Source: Betaproteobacteria bacterium (GTDB lineage: Bacteria; Pseudomonadota; Gammaproteobacteria; Burkholderiales; Burkholderiaceae_C). From it: a stretch of 64,000 nt of DNA. Of the stretch, positions 45,091 to 54,873 are shown piece by piece. The stretch spans positions 372,001 through 436,000 of the forward strand of contig JADIZZ010000004.1 in assembly GCA_016704535.1 (NCBI GenBank), in the 5' to 3' direction. The translations under genes were made by a program, and so were the position numbers. A model generated the notes under the pieces. It saw nothing but the letters and a program-made list of their open reading frames with translations, did no database searches and was not told where the DNA came from. Positions within the stretch are counted from its first letter, which is position 1. Each line of letters opens with the position of its first letter.

Positions 45091-45843
45091 CTACTTCTTG
45101 CCGGCGCCAGCCGCGGCGGCGAGCAGCCGTTCGACCGTCTCGACCGGTATCGCACCCGGCCGGCGCGTGCCGTCGGCGAAAAACACCGCCGGCGTGCCGT
45201 TGATGCGCTGCGCCTGGCCGAAGGCCAGGTTGCGCTCGATGGCGCCGGTGTCGCACTTGGCGCCGGCGGCCGTCTTCGGCGGCACGACACCGTCGATCAT
45301 CCAGCCGCGCCAGGCCTTCATGGGATCGGCGGCACAGTGGATGTCGCGTGACTTGGCCGCCGAGTCGGCGCCCAGGATGGGCATCAGGAAGGTGTAGATG
45401 GTGACGTCCTTGACGGTCAGGAGGTCGCGTTCGAAGCGTTTGCAGTAGCCGCAGTTGGGGTCGACGAACACCGCCATCTTGCGCGCGCCATTGCCTTGCT
45501 TGATGACCATTGCATCCTTCAGCGGCAGCTTGTCGAAGTCGATGGCCAGCAGCTTTTCTATGCGCGCCTGCGTCAGGTCGGTGCGTGTCTTGGTGTCGAT
45601 GAGCGACCCGTTGGCGAAGATGAAGTCGCCCTTGTCGTCGGTGTAGATGATCTCGCTGCCGCCGTAGCGCACTTCCCACAGGCCGGGCACCGGTGACCTT
45701 GTGATCTCGTCTATCTTCGGCAGCTGCGGCAGGCGCTCGGCCAGCGCCTTGCGGATGGCAGCCTCCTGCGCCAGGGCGGCAAGAGGCAGCAGCGCGACCA
45801 TGACCATGGCGGCGAGATGGCGGCGGGTCGGGCGAAAGTTCAT
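45091..45843 (-). CDS. periplasmic disulfide isomerase DsbC/G family
   Basis: 250 residues. Signal peptide (HLAAMVMVALLPLAALAQ), an N-terminal dimerisation domain (SPVPGLWEVRYGGSEIIYTD), and a thioredoxin domain with the active-site CGYC in FVDPNCGYCKRFERD and the cis-Pro in INGTPAVFFADG. A second Cys pair (HCAADP, KCDTGA) matches the structural disulfide of DsbC. It reshuffles wrong disulfides in exported proteins. The partner DsbD is not in the window. Confidence 0.93.
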   Translation of the reverse strand: MNFRPTRRHLAAMVMVALLPLAALAQEAAIRKALAERLPQLPKIDEITRSPVPGLWEVRYGGSEIIYTDDKGDFIFANGSLIDTKTRTDLTQARIEKLLAIDFDKLPLKDAMVIKQGNGARKMAVFVDPNCGYCKRFERDLLTVKDVTIYTFLMPILGADSAAKSRDIHCAADPMKAWRGWMIDGVVPPKTAAGAKCDTGAIERNLAFGQAQRINGTPAVFFADGTRRPGAIPVETVERLLAAAAGAGKK

Positions 45844-45869
45844 GGGCAGAGGATTCCTGTGGATGCGGT

Positions 45870-46985
45870 TCAGCCGCCGAGCGCGCGTGCAGTGAGCAGG
45901 CGTTTCAGCGGCGGCAGGTGGTTGGCCAGACTCAGGCCGCGGTTGCGAAGTTCCTTCACCAGGGGCGCTTCACTGGCAAAAAGATGCAGAAGGCCGTCGG
46001 TGACCTGTGCCATGGCCTGTACCGGGCCCAGCCGCCGGCGCGCGTAGCGCGACAGCAGCTTCTCGTCGCCCAGGGCGCGCCAGGCTTCGCGCGCAGCCAG
46101 CACCTCGGCGAGCACGGCCACGTCGGCCAGGCCCAGGTTCAGGCCCTGCCCGGCCAGCGGGTGCACGACATGCGCCGCGTCACCGACGAGCACCCAGCCG
46201 GGGCCGCACAAGCGGTCGGCGCAGGCCAGCGCCAGCGGCCATTGCGCCCGCGGGCCGGCCAGCACGAGCTGCCCGGCGACGCCGCTGGTGACGTCGTTGA
46301 GCAGCGCCGTGAAGTCGGCGTCGTTCAGCGCCATGCGCGTCTGCGCGGCCTCTTCGGGCAGCGACCACACAAGCGCCAGCCCATGGCCGGGCGTCGGGCG
46401 GTCCAGCGGCAGCAGGGCCAGCACGTCGGGGCTGCGAAACCACTGCCGCGCCAGGCCGGCGTGGGCGCGGTCGCTGACCAGCCGCGCCGCAACGGCCGTC
46501 TGGCCATAGGGGTGGCGTTCCATGCGCACGCCCAGCGCCGCGCGTGTGGCCGAGGCCTTGCCTTCGGCCAGCACCTCCAGCGCCGCGGGTACCGGCACGG
46601 CCATCGACGTGACGTGCGGCGCGAACTTCACGGCCGCACGCAGCGCGCGTTCGAGTTCGGCGGCATCGACGATCCAGGCCAGCTCGGGCAGCGACTGCTG
46701 CCAGGCCGAAAAGTCGATCGCCGCGCCCGGCGCGTCGCCCTCGACGTGCATGTCCTGCACCGGGGTACGTGCGTCGGCCGGCAGCGCATCCCACACCTTC
46801 AACGTGCGCAGCAGCGCCACCGATTGCGCGTTCAGCGCGTAGGCGCGCACGTCCTCCTGCTCGGGCTCGGCCAGCGGGCCCAGCAGCGCCACGGCCAGCC
46901 CCTGCCGCGAAAGGGCAAGCGCCGTGCACAGGCCTGCGGCGCCGGTGCCGCGCACCAGGATGTCGTGGGTTTGCATGAAAGGCAT
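45870..46985 (-). CDS. UbiH/VisC-family FAD-dependent monooxygenase
   Basis: About 371 residues. DILVRGTGAAGLCTALALSR is the FAD dinucleotide fold, with a GxGxxG pattern. The second FAD motif is WVLVGDAAHVVHPLAGQGLN-LGLADV, characteristic of ubiquinone-biosynthesis hydroxylases (UbiH/UbiF/UbiI). Which ring position it acts on cannot be decided, and the mid-protein is more diverged than usual. ATG 46985 or 46976 both fit; neither has a clear ribosome-binding site. It is 26 bases from dsbC and in the same orientation. Confidence 0.85.
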   Translation of the reverse strand: MPFMQTHDILVRGTGAAGLCTALALSRQGLAVALLGPLAEPEQEDVRAYALNAQSVALLRTLKVWDALPADARTPVQDMHVEGDAPGAAIDFSAWQQSLPELAWIVDAAELERALRAAVKFAPHVTSMAVPVPAALEVLAEGKASATRAALGVRMERHPYGQTAVAARLVSDRAHAGLARQWFRSPDVLALLPLDRPTPGHGLALVWSLPEEAAQTRMALNDADFTALLNDVTSGVAGQLVLAGPRAQWPLALACADRLCGPGWVLVGDAAHVVHPLAGQGLNLGLADVAVLAEVLAAREAWRALGDEKLLSRYARRRLGPVQAMAQVTDGLLHLFASEAPLVKELRNRGLSLANHLPPLKRLLTARALGG

Positions 46986-47050
46986 TGTAGGGAGGGGCCC
47001 CGGCACAATGCGGTCGCGGGTCAGGCCCGCCCGACCCGACAGGAAACCCC

Positions 47051-47917
47051 ATGACCGATGCCCCCTCCCCCCTGCTGTGCCGCGTCGGCGCGCTGTTCCT
47101 GCACCCGGTGAAGTCCTGCGCCGGCATCGCACTGACGCAGGGCCTGCTGGTGGAGACCGGCATCGAATTCGACCGCGCCTGGATGGTGGTGGACGAACAC
47201 GGCGAGATGCTCACCCAGCGTGAACTGCCGCGCATGGCGCTCATCCAGCCCACGCTGCGCCACGGCGACGTGGTGCTGCGCGCGCCCGGCATGCTCGCAC
47301 TGCACCTGATGCTGGACACCGTGGAGGCACCGACCCGCGTCCGGGTCTGGGACGACGTGGTGAGGGCCTACGACATGGGGCCGCTGGCCGCGCAATGGTT
47401 CAGCGACTTCCTGGGCACGAAGCTCCACCTGGTGCGTTTCGACCCCGAGGAACAACGCCTGTCCGACCCGCAGTGGGCGGGCGACGTGCAGGCCCGGAAC
47501 ACCTTTGCCGACGGCTACCCGCTGCTGGTGACCAACAGCGCCTCGCTGGCCGACCTGAACGAACGCCTGGCGGCCCGAGGCGCGACGCCGGTGACGATGC
47601 AGCGCTTCCGACCCAACCTGGTGCTCGACGGCCTGCCCGCGTACGACGAGGACCACCTGCACGAAATCGACATCGCCACCGACGAAGGCACCGTGACGCT
47701 GCGCCTGGTGAAACCATGCACCCGCTGCAGCATCCCCAACATCGAGCCCGCCAGCGCCGAAACCGGCAGCGAACCCAGCGCCACGCTGGCCGGCTACCGC
47801 ACCGATGCGCGCATGCACGGCGGCATCACCTTCGGCATGAATGCGGTGATCGTGCAGGGCGTGGAGCACACGCTGCGCGTGGGGCAGGCCGTGAACCTGC
47901 GCTACGCCTTCCGCTGA
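47051..47917 (+). CDS. MOSC-domain molybdenum-cofactor sulfurase-like protein
   Basis: 288 residues. The beta-barrel N-domain (FLHPVKSCAGIALTQGLLVE, FDRAWMVVDEHGEMLTQREL-P) is followed by a MOSC domain with RFRPNLVLDG, the Cys of VKPCTRCSIPNIEP that binds the molybdenum cofactor, and a C-terminal GQAVNLRY. Like YcbX and mARC it probably reduces N-hydroxylated compounds with a ferredoxin-like partner, but here no C-terminal [2Fe-2S] domain is fused. Confidence 0.9.
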   Translation: MTDAPSPLLCRVGALFLHPVKSCAGIALTQGLLVETGIEFDRAWMVVDEHGEMLTQRELPRMALIQPTLRHGDVVLRAPGMLALHLMLDTVEAPTRVRVWDDVVRAYDMGPLAAQWFSDFLGTKLHLVRFDPEEQRLSDPQWAGDVQARNTFADGYPLLVTNSASLADLNERLAARGATPVTMQRFRPNLVLDGLPAYDEDHLHEIDIATDEGTVTLRLVKPCTRCSIPNIEPASAETGSEPSATLAGYRTDARMHGGITFGMNAVIVQGVEHTLRVGQAVNLRYAFR

Positions 47918-47992
47918 GGGCCGCCACAGGGCCACGCCTTAAACTTCGCGGCTGGCACGTCACCGACGCGCACCCCCCGAAAGCGCACCTCC

Positions 47993-49087
47993 ATGAGCCT
48001 CCAATGCGGCATCGTCGGCCTGCCGAACGTCGGCAAGTCCACGCTCTTCAATGCCCTGACCAAGGCCGGCATCGCGGCCGAGAACTACCCCTTCTGCACC
48101 ATCGAGCCCAATGTCGGCGTGGTGGAACTGCCCGACAACCGGCTGGCGGCGCTGTCCGCGATCGTCAAGCCCGAACGCGTGGTGCCGGCCATCGTCGAGT
48201 TCGTCGACATCGCCGGGCTGGTGGCCGGGGCCAGCAAGGGCGAGGGCCTGGGCAACCAGTTCCTCAGCCACATCCGCGAGACCGACGCGATCGTCAACGT
48301 GGTGCGCTGCTTCGAGGACGACAACGTCATCCACGTCGCCGGCAAGGTCGACCCCATCTCCGACATCGAGGTCATCCAGACCGAACTCTGCCTGGCCGAC
48401 CTGGCGACGGTGGAAAAGAGCCTGCACCGCTACGTGAAGGCGGCGCGCTCGGGCAACGACAAGGAGGCCGCGGCGCTGGTGAAGGTGCTCGAGAAGTGCC
48501 AGGCCGCGCTGGACCAGGCGCATCCGGTGCGCGGCATCGCCTTCAGCAAGGAGGAACTCGTCATCCTCAAGCCCCTGTGCCTGATCACGGCCAAACCGGC
48601 GATGTTCGTGGGCAACGTCAGCGAGACCGGCTTCGAGAACAACCCCTACCTCGAACGCCTGCGCGAATACGGGGAGCGCCAGAACGCCCCGGTGGTGGCC
48701 ATCTGCGCCAAGACAGAGGCCGAACTGGCCGACATGAGCGACGAGGACAAGGCCATGTTCCTGCACGAGATGGGGCAGGACGAGCCGGGGCTGAACCGCC
48801 TCATCCGCGCCGCTTTCAAGCTGCTCGGCTTGCAGACCTACTTCACCGCCGGCGTGAAGGAAGTGCGCGCCTGGACCATCCATATCGGCGACACCGCACC
48901 GCAGGCCGCCGGCGTGATCCACACCGATTTCGAGCGCGGTTTCATTCGCGCCCAGACCATTGCCTTCGACGACTTCATCGCCTTCAAGGGCGAACAGGGC
49001 GCCAAGGACCACGGCAAGATGCGCGCCGAAGGCAAGGAGTACGTCGTCAAGGACGGCGACGTACTGAATTTCCTGTTCAACGTGTGA
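47993..49087 (+). CDS. redox/ribosome-associated ATPase YchF (Obg family)
   Basis: 364 residues, full length. G1 GLPNVGKSTLFNALTKAG, G3 VDIAGLVAGASKGEGLGNQF, and the G4 position reads FVGNVSE (NxxE instead of NKxD), which explains the family's ATP preference. The central helical coiled-coil and C-terminal TGS domain (FTAGVKEVRAWTIHIGDTAP to DGDVLNFLFNV) are present. Confidence 0.98.
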   Translation: MSLQCGIVGLPNVGKSTLFNALTKAGIAAENYPFCTIEPNVGVVELPDNRLAALSAIVKPERVVPAIVEFVDIAGLVAGASKGEGLGNQFLSHIRETDAIVNVVRCFEDDNVIHVAGKVDPISDIEVIQTELCLADLATVEKSLHRYVKAARSGNDKEAAALVKVLEKCQAALDQAHPVRGIAFSKEELVILKPLCLITAKPAMFVGNVSETGFENNPYLERLREYGERQNAPVVAICAKTEAELADMSDEDKAMFLHEMGQDEPGLNRLIRAAFKLLGLQTYFTAGVKEVRAWTIHIGDTAPQAAGVIHTDFERGFIRAQTIAFDDFIAFKGEQGAKDHGKMRAEGKEYVVKDGDVLNFLFNV

Positions 49088-49131
49088 GTCTGCGCCGACC
49101 GCGCCAAGGTGCGACGGACTAGAGTCTGCGC

Positions 49132-52100
49132 ATGACCGCCGCCGCGCGCCCGCTCGCCGACGAACCCCCTCGCCCCGCGGTGCCCGTGCTTGTGGCACTG
49201 GGGACCATGCTGGCCTACGCCCTGATCGGGGCGGTCGGGCTGCTGCTGGCCGGGCCGCCGGGGTATGCATCGCCGCTGTACCCCGCGGCGGGTATCGCGT
49301 TGGCCGCCGTGCTGGTGTACGGCCGCGCGGCCCTGCCCGGCGTGCTGTGTGGCGCATTCGCGGTGAACGCCGGGCTCGGCGCCTTGCGCGGCGGCAGCGG
49401 GCTGGCCGACCTGGTGCTGCCGCTCGTCATCGGTGTCGGCGCGATGCTGCAGGCCGGCGTGGGTGCCGCGCTGGTGCGTCGGTTTGTTTCGATGCCGTTG
49501 GTACTGAACGCACCGCGCGACATCCTGCGGTTTGGCCTGCTCGGCGCACTGGTGGCCTGCTGCGTCAGCCCCAGCGTGGCGATCTCGGCGCTGTGGGCCG
49601 CAGGCGTGCTGTCGCGCGAGATGCTGTTGCCGAACTGGTTCACTTGGTGGGTGGGCGACGCGCTGGGCGTGCTGATTGCTGCACCGCTGGTGCTGACCTT
49701 CATCGGCCACCCGCGCGCCGACTGGCAGCCGCGGCGGCGCACGCTGGGCATTCCGCTGCTGCTGGCCCTGGCGCTGGTGGCCGCCGGCATGCTGGAGCTG
49801 TCGCGGCTGGACCGCCAGCGCCTGCAGGCGGCCTTCGAGCGCGACGCCGACCGCCTGGTCAGCGCCGCCGAGACCCGGCTGGCGGTGCCGTTGTATGCGC
49901 TGCAGGCCCTGCACAGTGCGATGCGGCTGCGCGCGCCGGACGCGGACACGCTGCACGTCGCGGCCCGGTGGTGGCTGGCTCAACAGTCGTCTCAGCTGCT
50001 GGCCATGGGCTACAGCGAACGGGTGCCATTGGAGGCGCTGCCCGCTTTCGAGGCCGCGGCCCGAGCCCAGGGCATGCCCGACTACCGGGTCTTCGACCGG
50101 CCAGAAGGCACGTCGCGCGCCGGCGACGGAGAGGTGCTGGCGCTGCGCTTGATCGAACCGATGGAAGGTAACCGCGCGGCTTTGGGCGTCAACGTGCTGT
50201 CGATCCCGGCCGCCCGCGTTGCCTTGAATGCCACGCGCGCCAGCGGCGAACCGGCGGTGACCGCGGGCTTCCGGCTCACCCAAGCGCGGGGCGACGAGAC
50301 TGGCGTCGTCATCTACCAGGCGCTGTACCGCGGCGAGGCCGCACCCGGCGAGACCGCTGCCGCGCGCGCGGCGCGTTTCAGCGGCGTAGTCTTCGTCACC
50401 GTACCGACCGAACGTGCGCTGGCCGGGCTGGCCGACGGGCAGCCCTACCTGCGCTGGTGCCTGCTCGACGCCGACCCGCAGGCGCCACGTCGCCGCCTGG
50501 CCGGCCCGATGGGCTGCGAGGTCAGTACGGCAGCCCAGGAGGGATGGCAGACGCGGCGTGAGCTGCGTCTGGCCGGGCGCGCGATAGAACTGCATATTGC
50601 CGCACCCAAGGGCAATGTGCCGGGGCGTTCGAGCGAGGCGGCCTGGCTGCTGTCGACGGTCGGGATGGCGTCGGCGGCGATGCTCGGCGCGCTGCTGCTC
50701 ACCATCACCGGCCACAGCCGCCGCACCGAGCTGGTGGTCACCGACGCCACCGCCGAACTGCGCCGCGAGATCGAGGAGCGCACCGCCGCCGAGAGTGCGC
50801 TGCGTGACAGCGAGGCGCGGCTGCGCAGCATCCTCGACCACGTGCCGCTGGGCGTGATGTTCCTCGATCCCCAGGGACAGATCATCGACTGCAACCCGCA
50901 GCTGGCGCGCATGCTGGGCGCCACCGCCCAGGATCTGCGCGGCGGCTCGGTGGTCGACCTCGTGCCTGCGGAGGAGACCGAACGCATCCGCCGCATGCGT
51001 CGCGACTTGCTGGAGGGCGCGTCGGGCAGCCTGATCGAGATGCTGCGCCTGCGCCCCTTCACCGGGCCCGAGCCGGTGGTACGCGTGAGTGTCAGTGCGC
51101 TGCGCGGGCCCGACGGCCGCGTGCTGCGCATGGTGGGCGTGGTCGAGGACATCACCGAGCACCTGCGTCTGCTGACCAGCGAACGTGCGCTGCAGCGCGC
51201 CGAAGCCGCCAACCGTGCAAAGAGTGAGTTCCTCTCACGCATGAGCCACGAACTGCGTACGCCGCTGAACGCGATGATCGGCTTCGCGCAGCTGCTGGGC
51301 CTGGACGGGAAACCGCCGCTGGCGCCGCACCAGGCCGAGTGGGCGCAACAGATCCAGCGCGCCGGCTGGCACCTGCTGGAGATGATCAACGAGACGCTGG
51401 ACCTGGCGCGCATCGAAGGTGGTGCGGTGCAGCTGACGGTGGGCCCGCTGGCACTGCAGCCCCTGGTGGCCGCCTGCGCCGCGATGCTGGCCACGCCGGC
51501 GGCGCAGCGCGGCATCCGCATAGAACAGGCGGTGGCCGCCGACGCCGGCGCCGTGCTGGGCGACGCGGTGCGCCTGAAGCAGGTGCTGACCAACCTGCTG
51601 AGCAACGCCGTCAAGTACAACGTGCCGCAGGGGCGCGTGATGGTGGCGGCGCGGCGCGTGGTCGGCCCGGACGGCGACATGATCGAGATCACCGTCGCCG
51701 ACAGCGGCCTGGGCATGACACCCGAACAGCAGACCGCGCTCTTCCAGCCCTACAACCGCCTGGGCCGCGAGAACACCGACATTGAAGGCACCGGCATTGG
51801 CCTGGTGATCAGCCGGCGCCTGGCCGAGCTGATGGGCGGCACGCTGGACGCGCGCAGCCGCGCCAGCGAAGGTTCGGTCTTCACGCTGCGCCTGCCGGCC
51901 GCCGAAGTGGCGGAAGCGCCCCCCGTGCGCTTCACGAACACCTCGCCGGCGCCCTACCACCGCCGCCTGGTGCACTACGTCGAGGACAACGAGACCAACG
52001 TCGAGGTCATGCGCGGCATCTTCGCGCAGCGGCCGCAGATTCAGCTCGAGGTCTCGATGCTGGGCCTGGACGGCCTGGCCGCCATACGCGCCTCGCGACC

Positions 52101-52347
52101 CGACCTGGTGCTGCTGGACATGCAGCTGCCCGATATCAACGGACTTGAACTGCTGCGCCACCTGAAGCAGGACGACAGCGTGGCCGACATCCCGGTAGTG
52201 GTGGTCTCGGCCGACGCCACGCCGATACAGACACAGCTTGCGCTGACCTCGGGCGCGGCGCGCTACGTCACCAAACCGGTGGACGTGACGGAACTGCTGC
52301 AGATCGTCGATGACCTGCTTGAGGCCGCTGACACGCGCTGGGGATGA
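49132..52347 (+). CDS. hybrid sensor histidine kinase (MASE1-CHASE-PAS-HisKA-HATPase-REC)
   Basis: 1071 residues. MASE1 membrane sensor (~15-195, about eight helices), a helix at ~205-225, a periplasmic CHASE domain (~230-480), a helix at ~505-525, a coiled coil and PAS domain (~560-690, LDHVPLGVMFLDPQGQIIDC), HisKA with phospho-accepting His706 in FLSRMSHELRTPLN, HATPase (NLLSNAVKYN, DSGLGM, GTGIGLVISRRL) and a receiver with Asp996 in VLLDMQLPD and Lys in TKPVDV. No separate output protein is adjacent, so phosphate probably passes to a distant regulator. Confidence 0.95.
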   Translation: MTAAARPLADEPPRPAVPVLVALGTMLAYALIGAVGLLLAGPPGYASPLYPAAGIALAAVLVYGRAALPGVLCGAFAVNAGLGALRGGSGLADLVLPLVIGVGAMLQAGVGAALVRRFVSMPLVLNAPRDILRFGLLGALVACCVSPSVAISALWAAGVLSREMLLPNWFTWWVGDALGVLIAAPLVLTFIGHPRADWQPRRRTLGIPLLLALALVAAGMLELSRLDRQRLQAAFERDADRLVSAAETRLAVPLYALQALHSAMRLRAPDADTLHVAARWWLAQQSSQLLAMGYSERVPLEALPAFEAAARAQGMPDYRVFDRPEGTSRAGDGEVLALRLIEPMEGNRAALGVNVLSIPAARVALNATRASGEPAVTAGFRLTQARGDETGVVIYQALYRGEAAPGETAAARAARFSGVVFVTVPTERALAGLADGQPYLRWCLLDADPQAPRRRLAGPMGCEVSTAAQEGWQTRRELRLAGRAIELHIAAPKGNVPGRSSEAAWLLSTVGMASAAMLGALLLTITGHSRRTELVVTDATAELRREIEERTAAESALRDSEARLRSILDHVPLGVMFLDPQGQIIDCNPQLARMLGATAQDLRGGSVVDLVPAEETERIRRMRRDLLEGASGSLIEMLRLRPFTGPEPVVRVSVSALRGPDGRVLRMVGVVEDITEHLRLLTSERALQRAEAANRAKSEFLSRMSHELRTPLNAMIGFAQLLGLDGKPPLAPHQAEWAQQIQRAGWHLLEMINETLDLARIEGGAVQLTVGPLALQPLVAACAAMLATPAAQRGIRIEQAVAADAGAVLGDAVRLKQVLTNLLSNAVKYNVPQGRVMVAARRVVGPDGDMIEITVADSGLGMTPEQQTALFQPYNRLGRENTDIEGTGIGLVISRRLAELMGGTLDARSRASEGSVFTLRLPAAEVAEAPPVRFTNTSPAPYHRRLVHYVEDNETNVEVMRGIFAQRPQIQLEVSMLGLDGLAAIRASRPDLVLLDMQLPDINGLELLRHLKQDDSVADIPVVVVSADATPIQTQLALTSGAARYVTKPVDVTELLQIVDDLLEAADTRWG

Positions 52348-52354
52348 AAGAAGT

Positions 52355-52440
52355 GGAGCCCCCAAGCTCGCTGGCGCTCGCTACCCCCCGAGGGGGCCGT
52401 CCGCCAGCGGCCCGGCAAAGCCGGTTCCGCGGCGGGAAGC
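52355..52440 (+). repeat. dispersed intergenic repeat, copy A
   Basis: Starts GGAGCCCCCAAGCTCGCTGG, passes a C6/G5 stem (CCCCCCGAGGGGG), then AGCGGCCCGGCAAAGCCGGT-TCCGCGG. The counterpart on the other strand is at 43391-43470. It sits between the kinase and nadC, a usual position for such Burkholderiales repeats, and the C/G stem could act as a transcription attenuator. Confidence 0.7.
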
Positions 52441-52474
52441 TTGATCGCGACGCCTGACCGTAGACACGAAAGAT

Positions 52475-53350
52475 GTGACCGTGACAGACCACAACGAAAC
52501 CCTAGACGAGGCGCTGGCGCGCAACGTGCGCGACGCGCTGATGGAGGACATCGGCCGTGGCGACTGGACGGCGATGCTGGTGCCCGCCGGTCGGCGCGTC
52601 ACCGGCCGCGTGGTCGCCAAGCAGGCCGCCGTGCTCTGCGGACGGCCCTGGTTCGACGCTTGCGTGCAGGCGCTGGACGCGAGTGCAGTGCTGACCTGGC
52701 ACGTCGCCGAGGGCGCGGCGCTGACGCCCGGCACCGAGGTCTGCCGCATCGAGGCCGACGCGCGCGCGTTGCTGAGCGCCGAGCGCCCGGCGCTGAACTT
52801 CCTGCAGACGCTGTCGGCCACGGCCACGGTGACGCGGCGGTACGTCGACGCCATTGCGGGGCTGAGCCCCAACCCGCGCGGCTGCGCCGTGCTGGACACG
52901 CGCAAGACGCTGCCCGGGTTGCGCCAGGCGCAGAAGTACGCCGTGCGCACTGGCGGCGGCCAGAACCAGCGCCTGGCGCTGTGGGGCGGCATCTTGATCA
53001 AGGAAAACCACATCGCCGCGGCCGGTGGCGTCGCGCCGGCGCTGCAGGCCGCCTTCGCGCTGAATGCCGGCGTGCCGGTGCAGATCGAGGTCGAGACCCT
53101 GGCCGAACTCGAAGAGGCGCTGGCGGCCGGGGCGCAGAACGTGCTGCTCGACGACTTCACGCTGATCGATATGCGTGGCGCCTGCGCGCTGAATGCAGCA
53201 CGCCCGGTGCCCGCGGTGCTGGAAGTCTCGGGCGGCGTCGACCTCGACAGCATCCGCGACATCGCGCGCACCGGAGTCGACCGCATCTCGGTGGGCAAGC
53301 TGACCAAGGATGTGAGCGCGGTCGACCTGTCCCTGCGCATCGACGGCTGA
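52475..53350 (+). CDS. nicotinate-nucleotide pyrophosphorylase (carboxylating)
   Basis: 291 residues; converts quinolinate and PRPP to nicotinate mononucleotide in NAD synthesis. N-domain ALMEDIGRGDWTAMLVPAGR, the PRPP/quinolinate-site segments LLSAERPALNFLQTLSATAT, LDTRKTLPGLRQAQKYAVRT-GGG and IKENHI, then VEVETLAEL-like IEVETLAELEEALAAGAQNV-LLDDF and the C-terminal EVSGGVDLDSIRDIARTGVD. The GTG start at 52475 or 52481. No nadA or nadB in the window. Confidence 0.96.
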   Translation: MTVTDHNETLDEALARNVRDALMEDIGRGDWTAMLVPAGRRVTGRVVAKQAAVLCGRPWFDACVQALDASAVLTWHVAEGAALTPGTEVCRIEADARALLSAERPALNFLQTLSATATVTRRYVDAIAGLSPNPRGCAVLDTRKTLPGLRQAQKYAVRTGGGQNQRLALWGGILIKENHIAAAGGVAPALQAAFALNAGVPVQIEVETLAELEEALAAGAQNVLLDDFTLIDMRGACALNAARPVPAVLEVSGGVDLDSIRDIARTGVDRISVGKLTKDVSAVDLSLRIDG

Positions 53351-53355
53351 AGCCC

Positions 53356-53377
53356 CGGCGGCGGCGCACCGCCGCCG
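53356..53377 (+). other. GC-rich hairpin after nadC
   Basis: Arms CGGCGGC and GCCGCCG with an 8-base loop, 6 bases past the nadC stop. There is no T tract, so it is a 3'-stabilising or attenuating stem rather than a clear terminator. Confidence 0.45.
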
Positions 53378-53462
53378 TATGTAGAACCCCCAACCTACGT
53401 AGCCCGGCGGCTGCGCGACACTCGTTGCACCGCCCCGAGCGCATGCACTGTCCCGAGACCCC

Positions 53463-54833
53463 ATGGCACGCAACAACACCGTCAAGGCCGACGCCCATGC
53501 GCCGGCCGTCACCGCACTGCTGGCGAACTTCGCCGTCAACCACCCGAGCCGCGGCTGGGACGACGCTGTCGAGCGAGAGGCCCACCGCACCTTCGCCAAC
53601 TGGGTGGGCTGCGCCATCGGCCCTTCGCATCACGAAACCGTCGAGGCCGCGCTCACCGCGGTGCAGGAACTGCAGCCCTCGGCGCAGGCCAGCCTGCTGG
53701 GCCGTCCCGAGAAGGTCGACATCGCCAGTGCCGCGCTGCTCAACGGCATCAGCTCGCACACCTGGGACTTCGACGACACGCACCTGAAGACCATCATCCA
53801 CCCGGCCGGGCCCGTGGCGTCGGCCGTGCTGGCGCTGGGTGAACACCTGAACATCGCGGGCCGCGAGCTGATCGACGCGCTGGTCATCGGCATCGAGGTC
53901 AGCTGCCGCGTCGGCAATGCCATCTACCCCGACCACTACGACCGCGGCTGGCACATCACGGGCACCACCGGCATGCTGGGCAGCGCCGCGGCCTGCTCGC
54001 GCCTGCTGGGGCTGGACGCCGCGCGCACGCAGATGGCGCTGGGCATCGCGGCCTCGCAGCCCATCGGGCTGCGTGAGCAGTTCGGCACCATGACCAAACC
54101 CTTCCACCCCGGCGGCGCCGCGCGCGTCGGGCTGATGTCGGCGCTGATGGCCAAACACGGCTACACCGCCAGCCAGCGTGCGTTGGAGGCGCCGCGCGGG
54201 CTGCTGCAGGTGTTCAGCGACAAGACCGACTGGCGCGAGATCAGCGAAGGCCTGGGCGAACGCTGGGAAGCGGCGCTCAACACCTACAAGCCCTTTGCCT
54301 GCGGCATCGTCATCCACCCCGCCATCGACGGCTGCGTGCAGCTGCGCAACGCGCATGGGCTGAAGGCGGAAGACGTCGCGAAGCTGACGGTGAAGGTGCA
54401 CTCGCTGGTCCTCGAACTCACCGGCAAGAAGACGCCCACCGACGGCCTTCAGAGCAAGTTCAGCGTCTACCACTCGTGCGCCGTGGGCCTGATCTTCGGA
54501 CAGGCCGGTGAACACGAGTACACCGACGAGGTGGTGAACCGCCCCGACGTGCTGGCGCTGCGCGCCAAGGTCGAGGCCATCGTCGACGACCGCATCGACG
54601 AGGCTGCGGCCGACCTGACGCTGCACACCACCGACGGGCGCGAACTGCACGTCTTCGTAGAACACGCCATCGGCAGTGTCGAGAAGCCGATGAGCAACGC
54701 GCAGCTGCGCGCCAAGTTCACCGGGCAGGCCGACCCGGTGCTGGGCGCCGACAAGGCCGCACTGGCCTGGGCGCTGGCGCTGGACATCGCGCAGCAGCCC
54801 GACCTGCACGCCTTCATCGACGCCGCGACCTGA
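53463..54833 (+). CDS. MmgE/PrpD-family protein
   Basis: 456 residues of the family that includes 2-methylcitrate dehydratase (PrpD) and cis-aconitate decarboxylase. Motifs: RTFANWVGCAIGPSHHETVE, NGISSHTWDFDDTHLKTIIH-P (catalytic His/Asp region), GIEVSCRVGNAIYPDHYDRG-WH, GTMTKPFHPGGAARVGL and YKPFACGIVIHPAIDG. Not adjacent to prpB or prpC, so a methylcitrate role is unproven. Confidence 0.9.
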   Translation: MARNNTVKADAHAPAVTALLANFAVNHPSRGWDDAVEREAHRTFANWVGCAIGPSHHETVEAALTAVQELQPSAQASLLGRPEKVDIASAALLNGISSHTWDFDDTHLKTIIHPAGPVASAVLALGEHLNIAGRELIDALVIGIEVSCRVGNAIYPDHYDRGWHITGTTGMLGSAAACSRLLGLDAARTQMALGIAASQPIGLREQFGTMTKPFHPGGAARVGLMSALMAKHGYTASQRALEAPRGLLQVFSDKTDWREISEGLGERWEAALNTYKPFACGIVIHPAIDGCVQLRNAHGLKAEDVAKLTVKVHSLVLELTGKKTPTDGLQSKFSVYHSCAVGLIFGQAGEHEYTDEVVNRPDVLALRAKVEAIVDDRIDEAAADLTLHTTDGRELHVFVEHAIGSVEKPMSNAQLRAKFTGQADPVLGADKAALAWALALDIAQQPDLHAFIDAAT

Positions 54834-54873
54834 GGCGACCGGCGCCACGCCGTCTGTTCAAGGCGCCAGTGGT

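Noticed and set aside
53463..54833. 2-methylcitrate dehydratase of a propionate operon
   Set aside because: Family membership is clear but no prpB, prpC or regulator lies nearby, so the specific function is not supported.
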